A stretch of 64,000 nucleotides of DNA from Anaerovibrio lipolyticus LB2005 (GCF_000621545.1 NZ_KK211304.1:1-64000), one strand, 5' to 3'; counted from the stretch's first letter, positions 1 to 8,104 are shown. Numbers and translations: made by a program. The notes: a model not told the origin generated them from the letters alone.

Positions 1-277
1 CGGGCGTAAGAGATTTGAAGGGAGCTGCTCCTAGTACGAGAGGACCGGAGTGGACGAACCAACGGTGTACCAGTTATGATGCCAGTTGTACAGCTGGGTA
101 GCTGCGTTCGGAAGGGATAAACGCTGAAAGCATCTAAGCGTGAAACCCGCCTTGAGATGAGATCTCTCACAGAGTAATCTGGTAAGACTCCTTATAGACG
201 ATGAGGTAGATAGGCTGGAAGTGGAAGCGTGGTGACATGTGAAGCGGACCAGTACTAATAAGTCGAGGGCTTAACTT
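1..277 (+). rRNA. rrl: 23S rRNA, 3' end (partial)
   Basis: The window opens inside the 3' end of a large-subunit rRNA gene. The conserved sarcin-ricin loop sequence AGTACGAGAGGACC lies near positions 33-46, and the molecule ends at about 277 after the usual GGCTTAACTT-type tail. The 5' part lies outside the window. A 68-base spacer separates it from 5S rRNA, so this is the distal end of an rRNA operon. The exact 3' end is estimated from family knowledge. Confidence 0.95.
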
Positions 278-345
278 AAGCGCTAATTACTAAGATGGTT
301 CTTGTTTCTGTATAGTTTTGAAGGTACAGACCTTCAATAGAATAT

Positions 346-461
346 CCGGTGATGATGGCTATGTGGTCCCACCTGTTCCCATTCCGAACACAGTAGTTAA
401 GCACATAAACGCCGAAAGTACTTGGCTGGAGACGGCCTGGGAGGATAGGAAGTTGCCGGTT
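346..461 (+). rRNA. rrf: 5S rRNA
   Basis: A 116-base sequence with the conserved 5S landmarks: the ACCTGTTCCCATTCCGAACA block at 371-390, the GTTAAGC box at 396-402, and complementary ends (CCGG start, TTGCCGGT end). It follows 23S in the normal 23S-5S order and is followed immediately by a strong intrinsic terminator. A damaged partial copy of this gene lies just downstream. Confidence 0.95.
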
Positions 462-465
462 TGAA

Positions 466-498
466 AAGAGTTATCTCTAATGAGATAGCTCTTTTTTT
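466..498 (+). terminator. Intrinsic terminator of the rRNA operon
   Basis: A 12-bp stem (466-477 pairing with 482-493, one G-U type mismatch) with a short TAAT loop runs into a run of T residues at 492-498. It closes the rRNA operon directly after 5S. Confidence 0.85.
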
Positions 499-517
499 AT
501 TGCTTCTTCAGGACGTC

Positions 518-659
518 TCGGCGTTTATGTGCGACTATAGATTTTTAGCCGAAGTACTTGGCTGGGGGTGAACATGCCGGTGGCATGTTCACCGGAAATA
601 GTTCGACTGTATATCGAACTATTTCCGCGGTCGGCCTAGTACGGTTGGAAGTTGCCGGC
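518..659 (+). pseudogene. Scrambled 5S rRNA remnant with two inserted perfect hairpins
   Basis: Positions 518-532 are an exact inverted copy of 15 bases of the intact 5S gene (401-415). Positions 548-565 repeat 5S bases 411-429 with one base deleted, and 647-658 repeat the 5S 3' end. Between these pieces lie two perfect stem-loops: a 12-bp stem at 567-578/582-593 with loop GGT, and a 13-bp stem at 594-606/614-626 with a 7-base loop. I read this as a broken 5S copy interrupted by a hairpin element of about 60 bp. A functional structured RNA reusing 5S parts is the alternative. There is no coding potential. Confidence 0.6.
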
Positions 660-664
660 AAAAA

Positions 665-850
665 ATGCGGGGCCTGCCATGGGATGTTACATTCATACGT
701 TTCGCTAGTGTCACATCAAGTAGTGTACGGTATTTAATGGATATTGACGGGCTTCGCAGCCGTCAGCCACTTCAATTATACTTCAATTATGTTAGTGTAG
801 ATGCGACATTTGTAGCTCCACATATTCACGTAATCATCCCATGCCACCCG
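665..850. repeat. Imperfect long inverted repeat, about 180 bp
   Basis: The left arm contains CATGGGATGTTAC (678-690) and the right arm contains GTAATCATCCCATG (830-843), nearly its reverse complement. Inner blocks such as GTGTCACATC and GATGCGACAT also pair imperfectly. The centre is a small hairpin, TGACGG/CCGTCA at 745-750/760-765. The arms match only moderately, so this may be a decayed mobile or hairpin element. Outside it, 850-1018 shows nothing more than AT-rich upstream sequence for the next gene. Confidence 0.4.
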
Positions 851-1018
851 TCTTCCGCTGCTGGAGATTGCTGGGAGATACATAACAAAATAATCTAATG
901 TTTTTCGAAAAGATAATTAAATTTAGCAGGAAAATTAAACTAAAACATAGAATAATAAATTTCACATGGTGTTTCGGATGTCCATTCTTTTATTTAGGTG
1001 ATGCAAGGGAGTGGTTAT

Positions 1019-2995
1019 ATGAATGTTAAACAAAAGTTTTTTGCATTGGCTGGTATAGCTGGTCTTATTATGGCTATCGTATCCGGAATCGGCTATTTTA
1101 CAGCTTCCAGTGCTGTTTATGAAACGACTGAGGAAAAGATTGTTTCTATTATCCATGCAGAAAATAACGCTGCGGAGGCCTGGCTGCTACAAAAGGGGCA
1201 GTTGGGTGAAGGCGTTGCTTCTATCCTTACCCAATTGTCGGCTGATCAGGAGGATATGGCTAGAAGTCATGAACTTACTCAGGCCGTAACCAACGATAAA
1301 GAAGTAACTAACCTTATTAATGCCATGGAAGATGGCTATTGCATGGCCCGTACCGGTGGTAATCAGACTGGCCAGTCCGAATGGACAAAGCGCGCTTGGT
1401 ATACTAAGGCCAAGGAAGCTGGAAAGATCATTTTTACAGATCCATATAAATCCAAGACTACTGGTGATATCGTATGTGCTGCTGGTATTCCTTATACCAG
1501 AAAAGGTGCCCCAAGTGGTGTAGTTAGTGTTACTTTCAAAACTGATACCTTGTCAGAATTGGCAAAGAATATTAAATATGATGGACAGGGCAAGGGCATG
1601 ATTATCAATCCTGAGTCTGCACTTATTTTGGCATCTGCTGATGAGAGCGAGAATTTGCAGTCTGCCAATGACAGCCCAATCTTAAAGGCACATCTTGGGG
1701 ATATGGCATCCAACAAGTCCGGTTATTTCATAGATGATATTGACGGTGAGGAAATGGTTATTGCCTATGAGTCTATGCCGGCCACTGGTTGGGTAACAGC
1801 CGTAGCAGTACCTGCAGATTTCGTATTTGCTGATATAGCAAGATTAAAGATGATATACGGCCTCCTTACCATTATTGGTATTGTGCTGATTATGGCTTCC
1901 CTGCTGTTCTTCTCCAATACTGTAGTTAACAGCATTATGGGATTGGTAGGGCATATGAAGGAAATGTCAGAGGGCAATCTTCACCTTGCACCTCTGGAGA
2001 TTAAGTCCAGTGACGAATTTGGTCAGATGGCAGGTCAGTTTAACGCAATGCGGGATAATATTCACGGATTGATTACTCAGATGTCCCGTTCCGCAGAACA
2101 GGTTGCCTCCAGCTCTGAAGAGCTTACTGCCAGCTCCCAGCAGGCAGCTGAGGCAGCAACCCATGTTGCTCAAACTGTTGTGGGGGTTGCTAATGGCATG
2201 GAGAGACAGCTTACAAGTGTTTCCGAAGCCAAGGACAATATAGACAAGGCCTTTGTGGATATTAATGCTATGACGGAAAAAGCCGGTGTAGTTACAGAAA
2301 ATACCGAGAATATGGCTGCTTCTGCAGAGCATGGTGCCCAGCTTATGCGCAATGCCATGGATAAGATGAGCGGTATAGAGGAAAGCGTTTCCCATTCTGC
2401 AGAGGTTGTAAAGAAATTAGGGGAGAATTCCCAGCAGATTGGTGCTATTGTGGAAAGTATTTCCGCCATTGCTGACCAGACTAACCTGTTGGCCCTGAAT
2501 GCAGCTATTGAGGCTGCCCGTGCTGGTGAAGCCGGCCGGGGATTTGCTGTAGTTGCTGAAGAAGTCAGAAAACTGGCTGAACAATCACGGGAGTCTACTG
2601 AGGAAATTAAGAGCCGTATTTCTACTATTCAGTCCGATACTGAAAAGGCTGTAGCCGCCATGGAAACAGGTACCGAAGAGGTTGCTCTGGGTACCCAGGC
2701 TATTCGTGAGGTGGGTGAGCAGTTCAAGGATATTACGGATAGAGTAGCTTCCATAAAGAATGAGATGAATGAAATAAACTCTGCAGTTCAGACGGTTTCC
2801 AAGGGAATGCAGGAAGTTGTAACGGCAGTGGATGAAATCGACACAATTAGCCGAAATACTTCCAAGGAAACCCAGACTATTTCTGCTGCAGCTGAGGAGC
2901 AGTCAGCTTCCAGTGAAGAAATTGCCTCTGCATCCCATTCCTTGTCAAGTCTGGCTGGCAAGCTGCAGGAAGAAACCAGAAGATTCAAATTATAA
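1019..2995 (+). CDS. Methyl-accepting chemotaxis protein with extracellular Cache-type sensor (658 aa)
   Basis: This is a membrane chemoreceptor that passes ligand binding to CheA/CheW. It has an N-terminal transmembrane segment at about residues 8-30 and an extracellular sensor region at about 30-275. That region includes QSEWTKRAWYTKAKEAGK and the FTDPYKSKTTGDIVCAAG stretch, which are typical of dCache_1. A second transmembrane segment lies near 280-300, followed by HAMP and a long cytoplasmic coiled coil. The signalling tip contains the conserved [19 protein letters not shown] chose ATG 1019 because AAGGGAG sits 8 bases upstream; an in-frame ATG at 998 lacks a ribosome site. Two further receptors lie at 12.4-16.3 kb. 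The ligand is unknown. Confidence 0.93.
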   Translation: MNVKQKFFALAGIAGLIMAIVSGIGYFTASSAVYETTEEKIVSIIHAENNAAEAWLLQKGQLGEGVASILTQLSADQEDMARSHELTQAVTNDKEVTNLINAMEDGYCMARTGGNQTGQSEWTKRAWYTKAKEAGKIIFTDPYKSKTTGDIVCAAGIPYTRKGAPSGVVSVTFKTDTLSELAKNIKYDGQGKGMIINPESALILASADESENLQSANDSPILKAHLGDMASNKSGYFIDDIDGEEMVIAYESMPATGWVTAVAVPADFVFADIARLKMIYGLLTIIGIVLIMASLLFFSNTVVNSIMGLVGHMKEMSEGNLHLAPLEIKSSDEFGQMAGQFNAMRDNIHGLITQMSRSAEQVASSSEELTASSQQAAEAATHVAQTVVGVANGMERQLTSVSEAKDNIDKAFVDINAMTEKAGVVTENTENMAASAEHGAQLMRNAMDKMSGIEESVSHSAEVVKKLGENSQQIGAIVESISAIADQTNLLALNAAIEAARAGEAGRGFAVVAEEVRKLAEQSRESTEEIKSRISTIQSDTEKAVAAMETGTEEVALGTQAIREVGEQFKDITDRVASIKNEMNEINSAVQTVSKGMQEVVTAVDEIDTISRNTSKETQTISAAAEEQSASSEEIASASHSLSSLAGKLQEETRRFKL

Positions 2996-3071
2996 AAGTA
3001 AATGGGCTAATAACGGGCTGTGTCTGCGTGCATGGTCCGTTTTAGCTATCTTTTAGGAAGGGGAGATGACA

Positions 3072-4361
3072 ATGTTCCAATGCAGATGGATAAAGAAAGC
3101 GATGGCGGCCGGCGTGGTGCTGGCACTTAGTGCTTCTCTATGCGAGGCTGAAATACCTGTGGATAGGTCTATTCAGCCTGTTCAGCTTTCGGTAAATACC
3201 AAATATTACTGGGATGGAGACAAGGATGGGGACTTGCTTTGGTCCTCAAAAACACTTGTTAGTGTGGTAGGCTCTGAAAAGGGAAAGGGAATATCAGGCC
3301 TTCAGGATAGCCTTTGGCAATATTGCAAAGATGTAAATAAGAAGCACAAGGATATAAGGGAAGGTATACTTGATGCAGCAAAGCAGGAAAAGGCTTTGCG
3401 TAAGGAATATCAGCCTTATGTATTTTATCCCTTTGAGCATTGCACAGATGTATATATTCGCCGGGCTGATACTGTTGCTACTAGTCTATTGGAGTTTTCT
3501 CATACCTATGAAGGTGGGGTACATGGTATGTACGGTGTTCGGGGAAGGAATTTTGATTCCAGGTCCGGCAAAGAATTGAGCCTAAAAGATGTATTCACCG
3601 ATACCAATATGCTTATAGGCGCTATTGAAACTCAGCTTCGTCGGGATTATCCAAACGCTACCTTTATGGAGGAGGGCAGCACTCTGATGGAGGACACGGT
3701 TTCCAGAATGGTATTGGATGAAGTTATCTCTTGGAGCCTTGATCCTTGTGGTGCTACATTCTACTTTAACCCTTATGTTATTGGTTGTTATGCTGAAGGT
3801 ATATTTAATGCCACAATTCTCTATGATGATTATCCAGGGCTGTTTAAAGAAAAATACGCTTCTATGCCAGCCAACTACTGTATGGAGCTGTATCCTTATT
3901 TACCGGTACGTACTGGCTTTGCCGATGGTAGCAGCACAGTTGTTGAGGTGGGAGGTACAGACAGTGGCGTTCGTGTAGTGGCCGGGGGACAGACCTTGGT
4001 GGATAGTGGTTTCAAGGGAGAAGCCCGCCCGGTGTTGGTAAGTCTGGCAGATGGCAGGCGGTATTTATATGTGGATGCGGTGGAAGAAGGAGAACAGTTC
4101 GAGCGTACAAGGGTATATGATATTTCCAGCGGAGCCCCAGTTGCTGTACCTTTTAAGAATTGGCTCAGCCGCCGGGAAAACGTGCCTGCCAACTATAAAA
4201 AGGCAAATTTGGATAAAAATAAGAAAATGGAGAAAAACTTTTATATTATGTCAGACCCAGATGATTTCTTTATGACAGCCTTCAATGAAGAAACTGGCGA
4301 AACATATAAGGAAGTATTTAAGATTGGAGCCGATGGCATCCCGGAACAATTAATTAGATAA
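3072..4361 (+). CDS. Secreted DUF3298/DUF4163-type (RsiV/PdaC-like) protein, 429 aa
   Basis: The N-terminus is a classic signal peptide: basic CRWIKKAMAA, then a hydrophobic run ending at SASLCEA, so the protein is exported. Around residues 140-185 the stretch SHTYEGGVHGMYGVRG, followed by the SGKELSLKDVFTD motif, is characteristic of DUF3298 domains. Those domains occur in extracytoplasmic proteins such as the anti-sigma factor RsiV and some peptidoglycan deacetylases. No deacetylase domain is seen and the C-terminal third is unassigned, so its role is unknown, probably envelope-related. AGGAAGGGG at 3055-3063 fits ATG 3072 better than ATG 3066. It stands alone between a chemoreceptor and the iron locus. 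Confidence 0.7.
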   Translation: MFQCRWIKKAMAAGVVLALSASLCEAEIPVDRSIQPVQLSVNTKYYWDGDKDGDLLWSSKTLVSVVGSEKGKGISGLQDSLWQYCKDVNKKHKDIREGILDAAKQEKALRKEYQPYVFYPFEHCTDVYIRRADTVATSLLEFSHTYEGGVHGMYGVRGRNFDSRSGKELSLKDVFTDTNMLIGAIETQLRRDYPNATFMEEGSTLMEDTVSRMVLDEVISWSLDPCGATFYFNPYVIGCYAEGIFNATILYDDYPGLFKEKYASMPANYCMELYPYLPVRTGFADGSSTVVEVGGTDSGVRVVAGGQTLVDSGFKGEARPVLVSLADGRRYLYVDAVEEGEQFERTRVYDISSGAPVAVPFKNWLSRRENVPANYKKANLDKNKKMEKNFYIMSDPDDFFMTAFNEETGETYKEVFKIGADGIPEQLIR

Positions 4362-4368
4362 AAATAAC

Positions 4369-4397
4369 TGGACTGGATTTGAATAATGGATTATAAT
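4369..4397 (+). promoter_or_regulatory. Promoter of the Fez-like operon
   Basis: A TATAAT -10 box at 4392-4397 lies 17 bp downstream of TGGACT (4369-4374), a 4/6 match to the -35 consensus. It precedes the small membrane protein gene by about 130 bases. The Fur-box-like palindrome overlaps its -10 box, an arrangement that would give iron-dependent repression. Confidence 0.55.
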
Positions 4398-4414
4398 AAT
4401 GATAACAATTATTA
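4394..4414. promoter_or_regulatory. Fur-box-like operator
   Basis: The dyad has arms TAATAAT (4394-4400) and ATTATTA (4408-4414) around a 7-base centre. Aligned at 4395-4413 to the classical Fur box GATAATGATAATCATTATC it matches at 15 of 19 positions. It overlaps the -10 box of the promoter. Binding by Fur is an inference from consensus similarity. Confidence 0.65.
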
Positions 4415-4530
4415 TTTCCACAAAGCCACCAGGTAATAAAATATCTTTAACGTTGAATGTACACTAACAAAAGAGTTACAATTGTGATGAAGTTATTCTT
4501 CATTGTTATATGTTGAAGGAGGAAAATTTA

Positions 4531-4743
4531 ATGTTTCAGAAGACAGATTTTTGGATTGGTTTAGCAGTTGGTGCAGTTGCAGGCATTTTTGGTTATCGTT
4601 TCATGCAGGAGCGTGAGCAGCAGATGGCTGCTATGCAGCAGTCCATGCTTCCAGCAGGTCAGGTTCCTTTGGCAGAGCTTCAGCGTCAGAAGGAAGAGCT
4701 TGAGGACATGATTGCAGCTCAGGAAGCAGCTCAGGCTGAGTAA
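4531..4743 (+). CDS. Small single-pass membrane protein, first gene of the Fez-like operon (70 aa)
   Basis: The protein has one N-terminal membrane helix (about residues 6-24) rich in spaced glycines, GLAVGAVAGIFGYRF, the kind of glycine zipper that packs helices tightly. A Gln/Glu-rich coiled-coil tail (residues 25-70) follows. I recognise no named family. ATG 4531 is preceded by AAGGAGG at 4516-4522 with 8-base spacing; an upstream ATG at 4510 has no ribosome site. It is first in an operon with two HMA2 proteins and a P1B-type ATPase and is followed by a leaky-looking terminator, so it may be made in excess. By position it could be a ferrosome-associated membrane protein comparable to small Fez proteins (inference). 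Confidence 0.65.
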   Translation: MFQKTDFWIGLAVGAVAGIFGYRFMQEREQQMAAMQQSMLPAGQVPLAELQRQKEELEDMIAAQEAAQAE

Positions 4744-4758
4744 TTGCGCGATTTGATT

Positions 4759-4795
4759 GAGGTTGCTTTGGAATATCTGGAGCAACCTCTTTCTT
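4759..4795 (+). terminator. Intraoperon attenuator between the first and second Fez-like genes
   Basis: The stem GAGGTTGCT (4759-4767) pairs perfectly with AGCAACCTC (4781-4789) and is followed by TTTCTTG, a poor T-tract. Partial termination here would raise expression of the first small gene relative to the downstream HMA2 and ATPase genes. Confidence 0.6.
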
Positions 4796-4848
4796 GTTAT
4801 TGAAGATATTTTATTAGGAAACTCGTTGTGCTGTAGGAGTGAAGCAGT

Positions 4849-5355
4849 ATGGATAAAAAGAGTTTTAAAAATACAATTAAGGATATGCCGTTGTCTTTGC
4901 CAATGGGGGTAGCAGCCCTTGGAACTGCAGCCTCCGCATGGCTTGCCAATAAAAGGGTGCATGCTCTGTGTGGTATGGTATGGCTGGGAGTGTCAGCAGT
5001 ACATACATGGCAGCATTACAAAAAGGTAAGACAGGATGCGGCAAAGGTGGTAAATAAAATGGGATTAATGGATGTTTTGAATCTTCCAAAGAGTAAATTG
5101 GATTTGTTTGTACGCTCCGTGGAAGTGTCTTCGTATATACCGGGACGTGTGCGCTTATACAGCAAGGCCCTTATCGGCAATAAAGAAAAGTGCCAGCAGG
5201 TCCTGGAATATCTGCATGGGGTTGGGGAATTGGATGAAGTGAAGGTAAACGAAGTTACCGGTTCTATTTTGATTTTATATACCCCTCAGATATTGCGAGC
5301 CAATAAGGAATTAATTAGGGTGGAGGAATATATCAAAACCCATGTGAGGAGGTAA
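4849..5355 (+). CDS. HMA2-domain membrane protein (Fez-like), 168 aa
   Basis: Two hydrophobic helices (about residues 15-34 and 38-55) are followed by a ferredoxin-fold domain (about 90-160) that resembles heavy-metal-associated domains but lacks CxxC. Instead it carries GRVR (99-102) in the context SSYIPGRVRLYS, and a closing VNEVTGSILILY strand. This GRxR-bearing, cysteine-free form is the HMA2 type found beside P1B-6 ATPases in ferrosome loci. AGGAG at 4836-4840 supports ATG 4849. The stop lies 4 bases before the next gene, which is a paralogous HMA2 protein. Likely role: a membrane component of an iron-storage compartment, inferred from family and context. Confidence 0.68.
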   Translation: MDKKSFKNTIKDMPLSLPMGVAALGTAASAWLANKRVHALCGMVWLGVSAVHTWQHYKKVRQDAAKVVNKMGLMDVLNLPKSKLDLFVRSVEVSSYIPGRVRLYSKALIGNKEKCQQVLEYLHGVGELDEVKVNEVTGSILILYTPQILRANKELIRVEEYIKTHVRR

Positions 5356-5359
5356 CATA

Positions 5360-5971
5360 ATGTCATTTATGTCTGGAATTATGATGGGGGCAGCCATCGG
5401 GCGTAATATCCATGAAATAATTGGCGGTAAAAAACGCTGGAGGAGCAAGGCAAATGGCATGGCAATGGGCAAAAAAAGCAAAGGCAGTTGCTGTGGCAAA
5501 GGTCATGCTAAAGTAGAGGAGTTTGCCTTAGTAAGTAAATTGCCAGGGCGTCGTCGTTATCGGATCCAGGCCTTGGTGAATAATGCTGCTTTAGGTGCTC
5601 TTATTGAAAAGAAGCTTAAAGAGGACAGAAAGGTTTCCAAGGTGGAAATCAATTTTCTCACAGGCAGTCTTTTAATCATCTATAAAAAGGATGACAAGGC
5701 AATGGATTCTCTTATGATGCAGATAAAATCCATGATTCCTGTAAAAAAGGGAAAGGCACCTGTTATTTATGCCACTAATTGGTATAACACCACTGATTCC
5801 CTTAATAATCGTGTAAGATGCCTGACCAGTGGCTGGTTCGATTTATCAACTCTGTTGTCAGTTATCTTTTTGATTCGTGGTATTCGTAAGATGTTGCTAT
5901 TAGGTCAGCGACCATCTGGTCCTACCATGGTATGGTGGGCTCTTCACATGATGAAGGGGTGGAAGTTTTAA
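5360..5971 (+). CDS. Second HMA2-domain membrane protein (Fez-like), 203 aa
   Basis: The N-terminus is a glycine-zipper hydrophobic helix (MSGIMMGAAIGRNIHEIIGG), followed by a Lys/Gly-rich linker with SCCGKGH (residues 43-49) that could bind metal. An HMA2 fold (about 53-130) has GRRRYR at 63-68 and VEINFLTGSLLIIY. The C-terminus holds one or two membrane segments (about 160-200). GAGGAGG lies 7 bases before ATG 5360. Its TAA overlaps the ATG of the ATPase gene (TAATG), so the two are translationally coupled. The duplicated HMA2 proteins with different membrane topology suggest a scaffold or adaptor for the ATPase compartment (inference). Confidence 0.68.
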   Translation: MSFMSGIMMGAAIGRNIHEIIGGKKRWRSKANGMAMGKKSKGSCCGKGHAKVEEFALVSKLPGRRRYRIQALVNNAALGALIEKKLKEDRKVSKVEINFLTGSLLIIYKKDDKAMDSLMMQIKSMIPVKKGKAPVIYATNWYNTTDSLNNRVRCLTSGWFDLSTLLSVIFLIRGIRKMLLLGQRPSGPTMVWWALHMMKGWKF

Positions 5972-8052
5972 TGGCTTTTAAATGTTACAGTATAAAATTG
6001 GGAGCCCGGTTATCCCAGCCTGACAGCAGAATGCTCTGTGTTCGCCTCAGATCTTTTTCGGGAATAGTTTCTGCCGTTGTGTTTGGGACAGAGCTAAAAA
6101 TATGGTACTACGGCATGTTTCCAGCTTCTAAGGTGAATTTGCTGGTGGCCAGTATTATGAAATCCTACAAAAAGCAGGGGGAAGAGCCGGAAATGGCGGA
6201 TTATCGCCGTGAAGCACTTTTATCTTTGGGCAGCTTTATTGCCATGCAGCTTCTCAAAAAGGCTTCACCTGGGGCTTTTGCCAGCGTAAAGCTATTGCGA
6301 AGTGCCCTGATTTTGTATATTGCCCGTAATTTCATAAAAAATGGTGTTACGGGACTGGTAAGGGATAACAGGCCAAATGCGGATACCTTAACAGCGACAG
6401 CAGTGGTGGCCTCAGTATTAGCAGGTAAGCCAGAATCCAGCCTTAGTCTGCTGGCTCTTTCCAATGGTGCGGAAATGCTTACAAGCTATGCGGCTGAAAA
6501 GGCCCGTGGTCATATTTCCGGATTGCTGAATTTGAACCAGCCTTATGTATGGCTGGTGGATAATGGTATTGAGCGAAAGGTTCCAGTAAAGGAAATTAAG
6601 GCTGGGGATATTATTGCAGCCCATACTGGAGAAAAAATCTGTATCGATGGACAGGTGTTGTCGGGTACAGCGGCTATTAACCAGGCCTCCATTACCGGAG
6701 AATCAGCTCCTGCCATGAAGAAAAAGGGATTGCCAGTGTACGCAGGCAGTGTGGTGGAAGCTGGTGAGGTCGTTATCAAGGTAGAAAAGGTGGGGGATGA
6801 TACTTCCCTTGCTCATGTAGTACACTTGGTGGAGGAAGCCCAGACCAGAAGGGCCCCAGTACAGAATTTCGCTGATACTATGGCAAACCTTTTGGTGCCA
6901 ATTTCCTTCCTGGGAGCGGCTATTGTTTATGGTGCCACCAGAGATTGGCAAAGGGTGTTGAACCTTCTCTTTATTGATTTCTCCTGTGGTCTGAAGCTGT
7001 CTACAGCTACAGCGATTTCTGCGGCTATTGGTGCTGCGGCCAAAAAGGGTATATTAGTAAAGGGCGGCAACTATATTGAGGCTTTGGCAGATACTGATAC
7101 AGTGGTTCTGGATAAAACAGGTACCATTACCATAGGTGTGCCTCAGGTATCTTCCATTCTTACAGTGGAGAATGTGGATGAAAAGGAGCTGTTGCTTCTG
7201 GCGGCATCTGCAGAGCATCATTCAGTGCATCCTTTGGCGGTGGCAATTCAAAAGTATGTCAAGGACAAGGAATGGACTGTTCCGCAGCATAAATCCTCCA
7301 AGACTATTGTGGCCAGGGGGATGACTGCGGTTGTACCAGATTTTGAGGAATATAAAGGCGGTGAGGTACTGGTAGGAAGTGCCAAGCTCATGCAGGAGCG
7401 GAAGGTTTCCGGTATGGAGCAGATTACCGTGGAAGACATTACCATGGGCTATATTTATGTTTCCAGAGATGGTAAGCTGTTAGGTGCTATTGGCATCAAG
7501 GATCCTATTCGCCCGTTAATGAAGAAGACCTTAAATCAGATGCGTCGCCATGGTGTGGATGAGGTAGTAATGCTCACCGGTGATTCTAAAGCCGTTGCCA
7601 GCGAAGTGGCAAGGGATATGGATATCGATGCTTATCATGCTGAGGTGCTGCCGGAGGATAAGGCAAACCATGTAATGAAGCTGAAAAAACGTGGAACCGT
7701 TATGATGGTAGGAGATGGCATAAACGATGCACCAGCTCTGGCCTTTGCCCATGTGGGGGTAACCCTGGGAGGCAGACAGACGGATTTGGCGGCTGAATCT
7801 TCAGCAGTGACTATTCGCTCCGAGGATCCTACACGCCTGATTGAGGCTTTGCAGCTGGGACGTCGTACTATGAACCTTATTCACCAGAATTTTACGGCAA
7901 CTATTATGGTAAATTCTGCGGCTATGCTTCTTGGGGCCTTGGGGGTTATAAACCCTCTTTGGTCGGCAGTGATTCATAACACAGCAACTTTAGCTGTGGT
8001 ACTGAACAGTGCCCGTATATTGGCACCAGATAAGAGACGTATTGCCGGATAA
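5971..8052 (+). CDS. P1B-type metal-transporting ATPase, P1B-6/FezB-like (693 aa)
   Basis: This is a metal-translocating P-type ATPase. Visible motifs are TGES (242-245), the phosphorylation site DKTGT (Asp381), the HP motif of P1B pumps (His420-Pro421), TGDS, and GDGINDAP (581-588). The metal-selectivity helix reads DFSCGLKLSTATA (Ser338-Cys339) rather than CPC, so it is not a typical Cu or Zn/Cd exporter. The N-terminus is a degenerate HMA2-like domain without CxxC. ATPases with SC in this position (P1B-6) are the FezB pumps of ferrosomes, which are thought to load iron into membrane-bound granules. The Fur-like operator and the two HMA2 neighbours support this. An ordinary iron exporter is the alternative. 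Start ATG 5971 overlaps the upstream stop. Confidence 0.8.
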   Translation: MAFKCYSIKLGARLSQPDSRMLCVRLRSFSGIVSAVVFGTELKIWYYGMFPASKVNLLVASIMKSYKKQGEEPEMADYRREALLSLGSFIAMQLLKKASPGAFASVKLLRSALILYIARNFIKNGVTGLVRDNRPNADTLTATAVVASVLAGKPESSLSLLALSNGAEMLTSYAAEKARGHISGLLNLNQPYVWLVDNGIERKVPVKEIKAGDIIAAHTGEKICIDGQVLSGTAAINQASITGESAPAMKKKGLPVYAGSVVEAGEVVIKVEKVGDDTSLAHVVHLVEEAQTRRAPVQNFADTMANLLVPISFLGAAIVYGATRDWQRVLNLLFIDFSCGLKLSTATAISAAIGAAAKKGILVKGGNYIEALADTDTVVLDKTGTITIGVPQVSSILTVENVDEKELLLLAASAEHHSVHPLAVAIQKYVKDKEWTVPQHKSSKTIVARGMTAVVPDFEEYKGGEVLVGSAKLMQERKVSGMEQITVEDITMGYIYVSRDGKLLGAIGIKDPIRPLMKKTLNQMRRHGVDEVVMLTGDSKAVASEVARDMDIDAYHAEVLPEDKANHVMKLKKRGTVMMVGDGINDAPALAFAHVGVTLGGRQTDLAAESSAVTIRSEDPTRLIEALQLGRRTMNLIHQNFTATIMVNSAAMLLGALGVINPLWSAVIHNTATLAVVLNSARILAPDKRRIAG

Positions 8053-8069
8053 TTGAATATCAACCCAAA

Positions 8070-8104
8070 AGGGCTTTTCAACGGTTTATCAGTTGGAGAG
8101 CCCT
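8070..8104 (+). terminator. Terminator-like hairpin after the Fez-like operon
   Basis: AGGGCTTTTCAAC (8070-8082) pairs imperfectly with GTTGGAGAGCCCT (8092-8104). The downstream sequence is AT-rich without a clean T-run, so termination may be weak or Rho-assisted. Confidence 0.55.

Noticed and set aside
665-898. 77-codon open frame after the rRNA operon
   Set aside because: It coincides with the imperfect inverted repeat, has no ribosome site, no recognisable domain and no protein-like composition.
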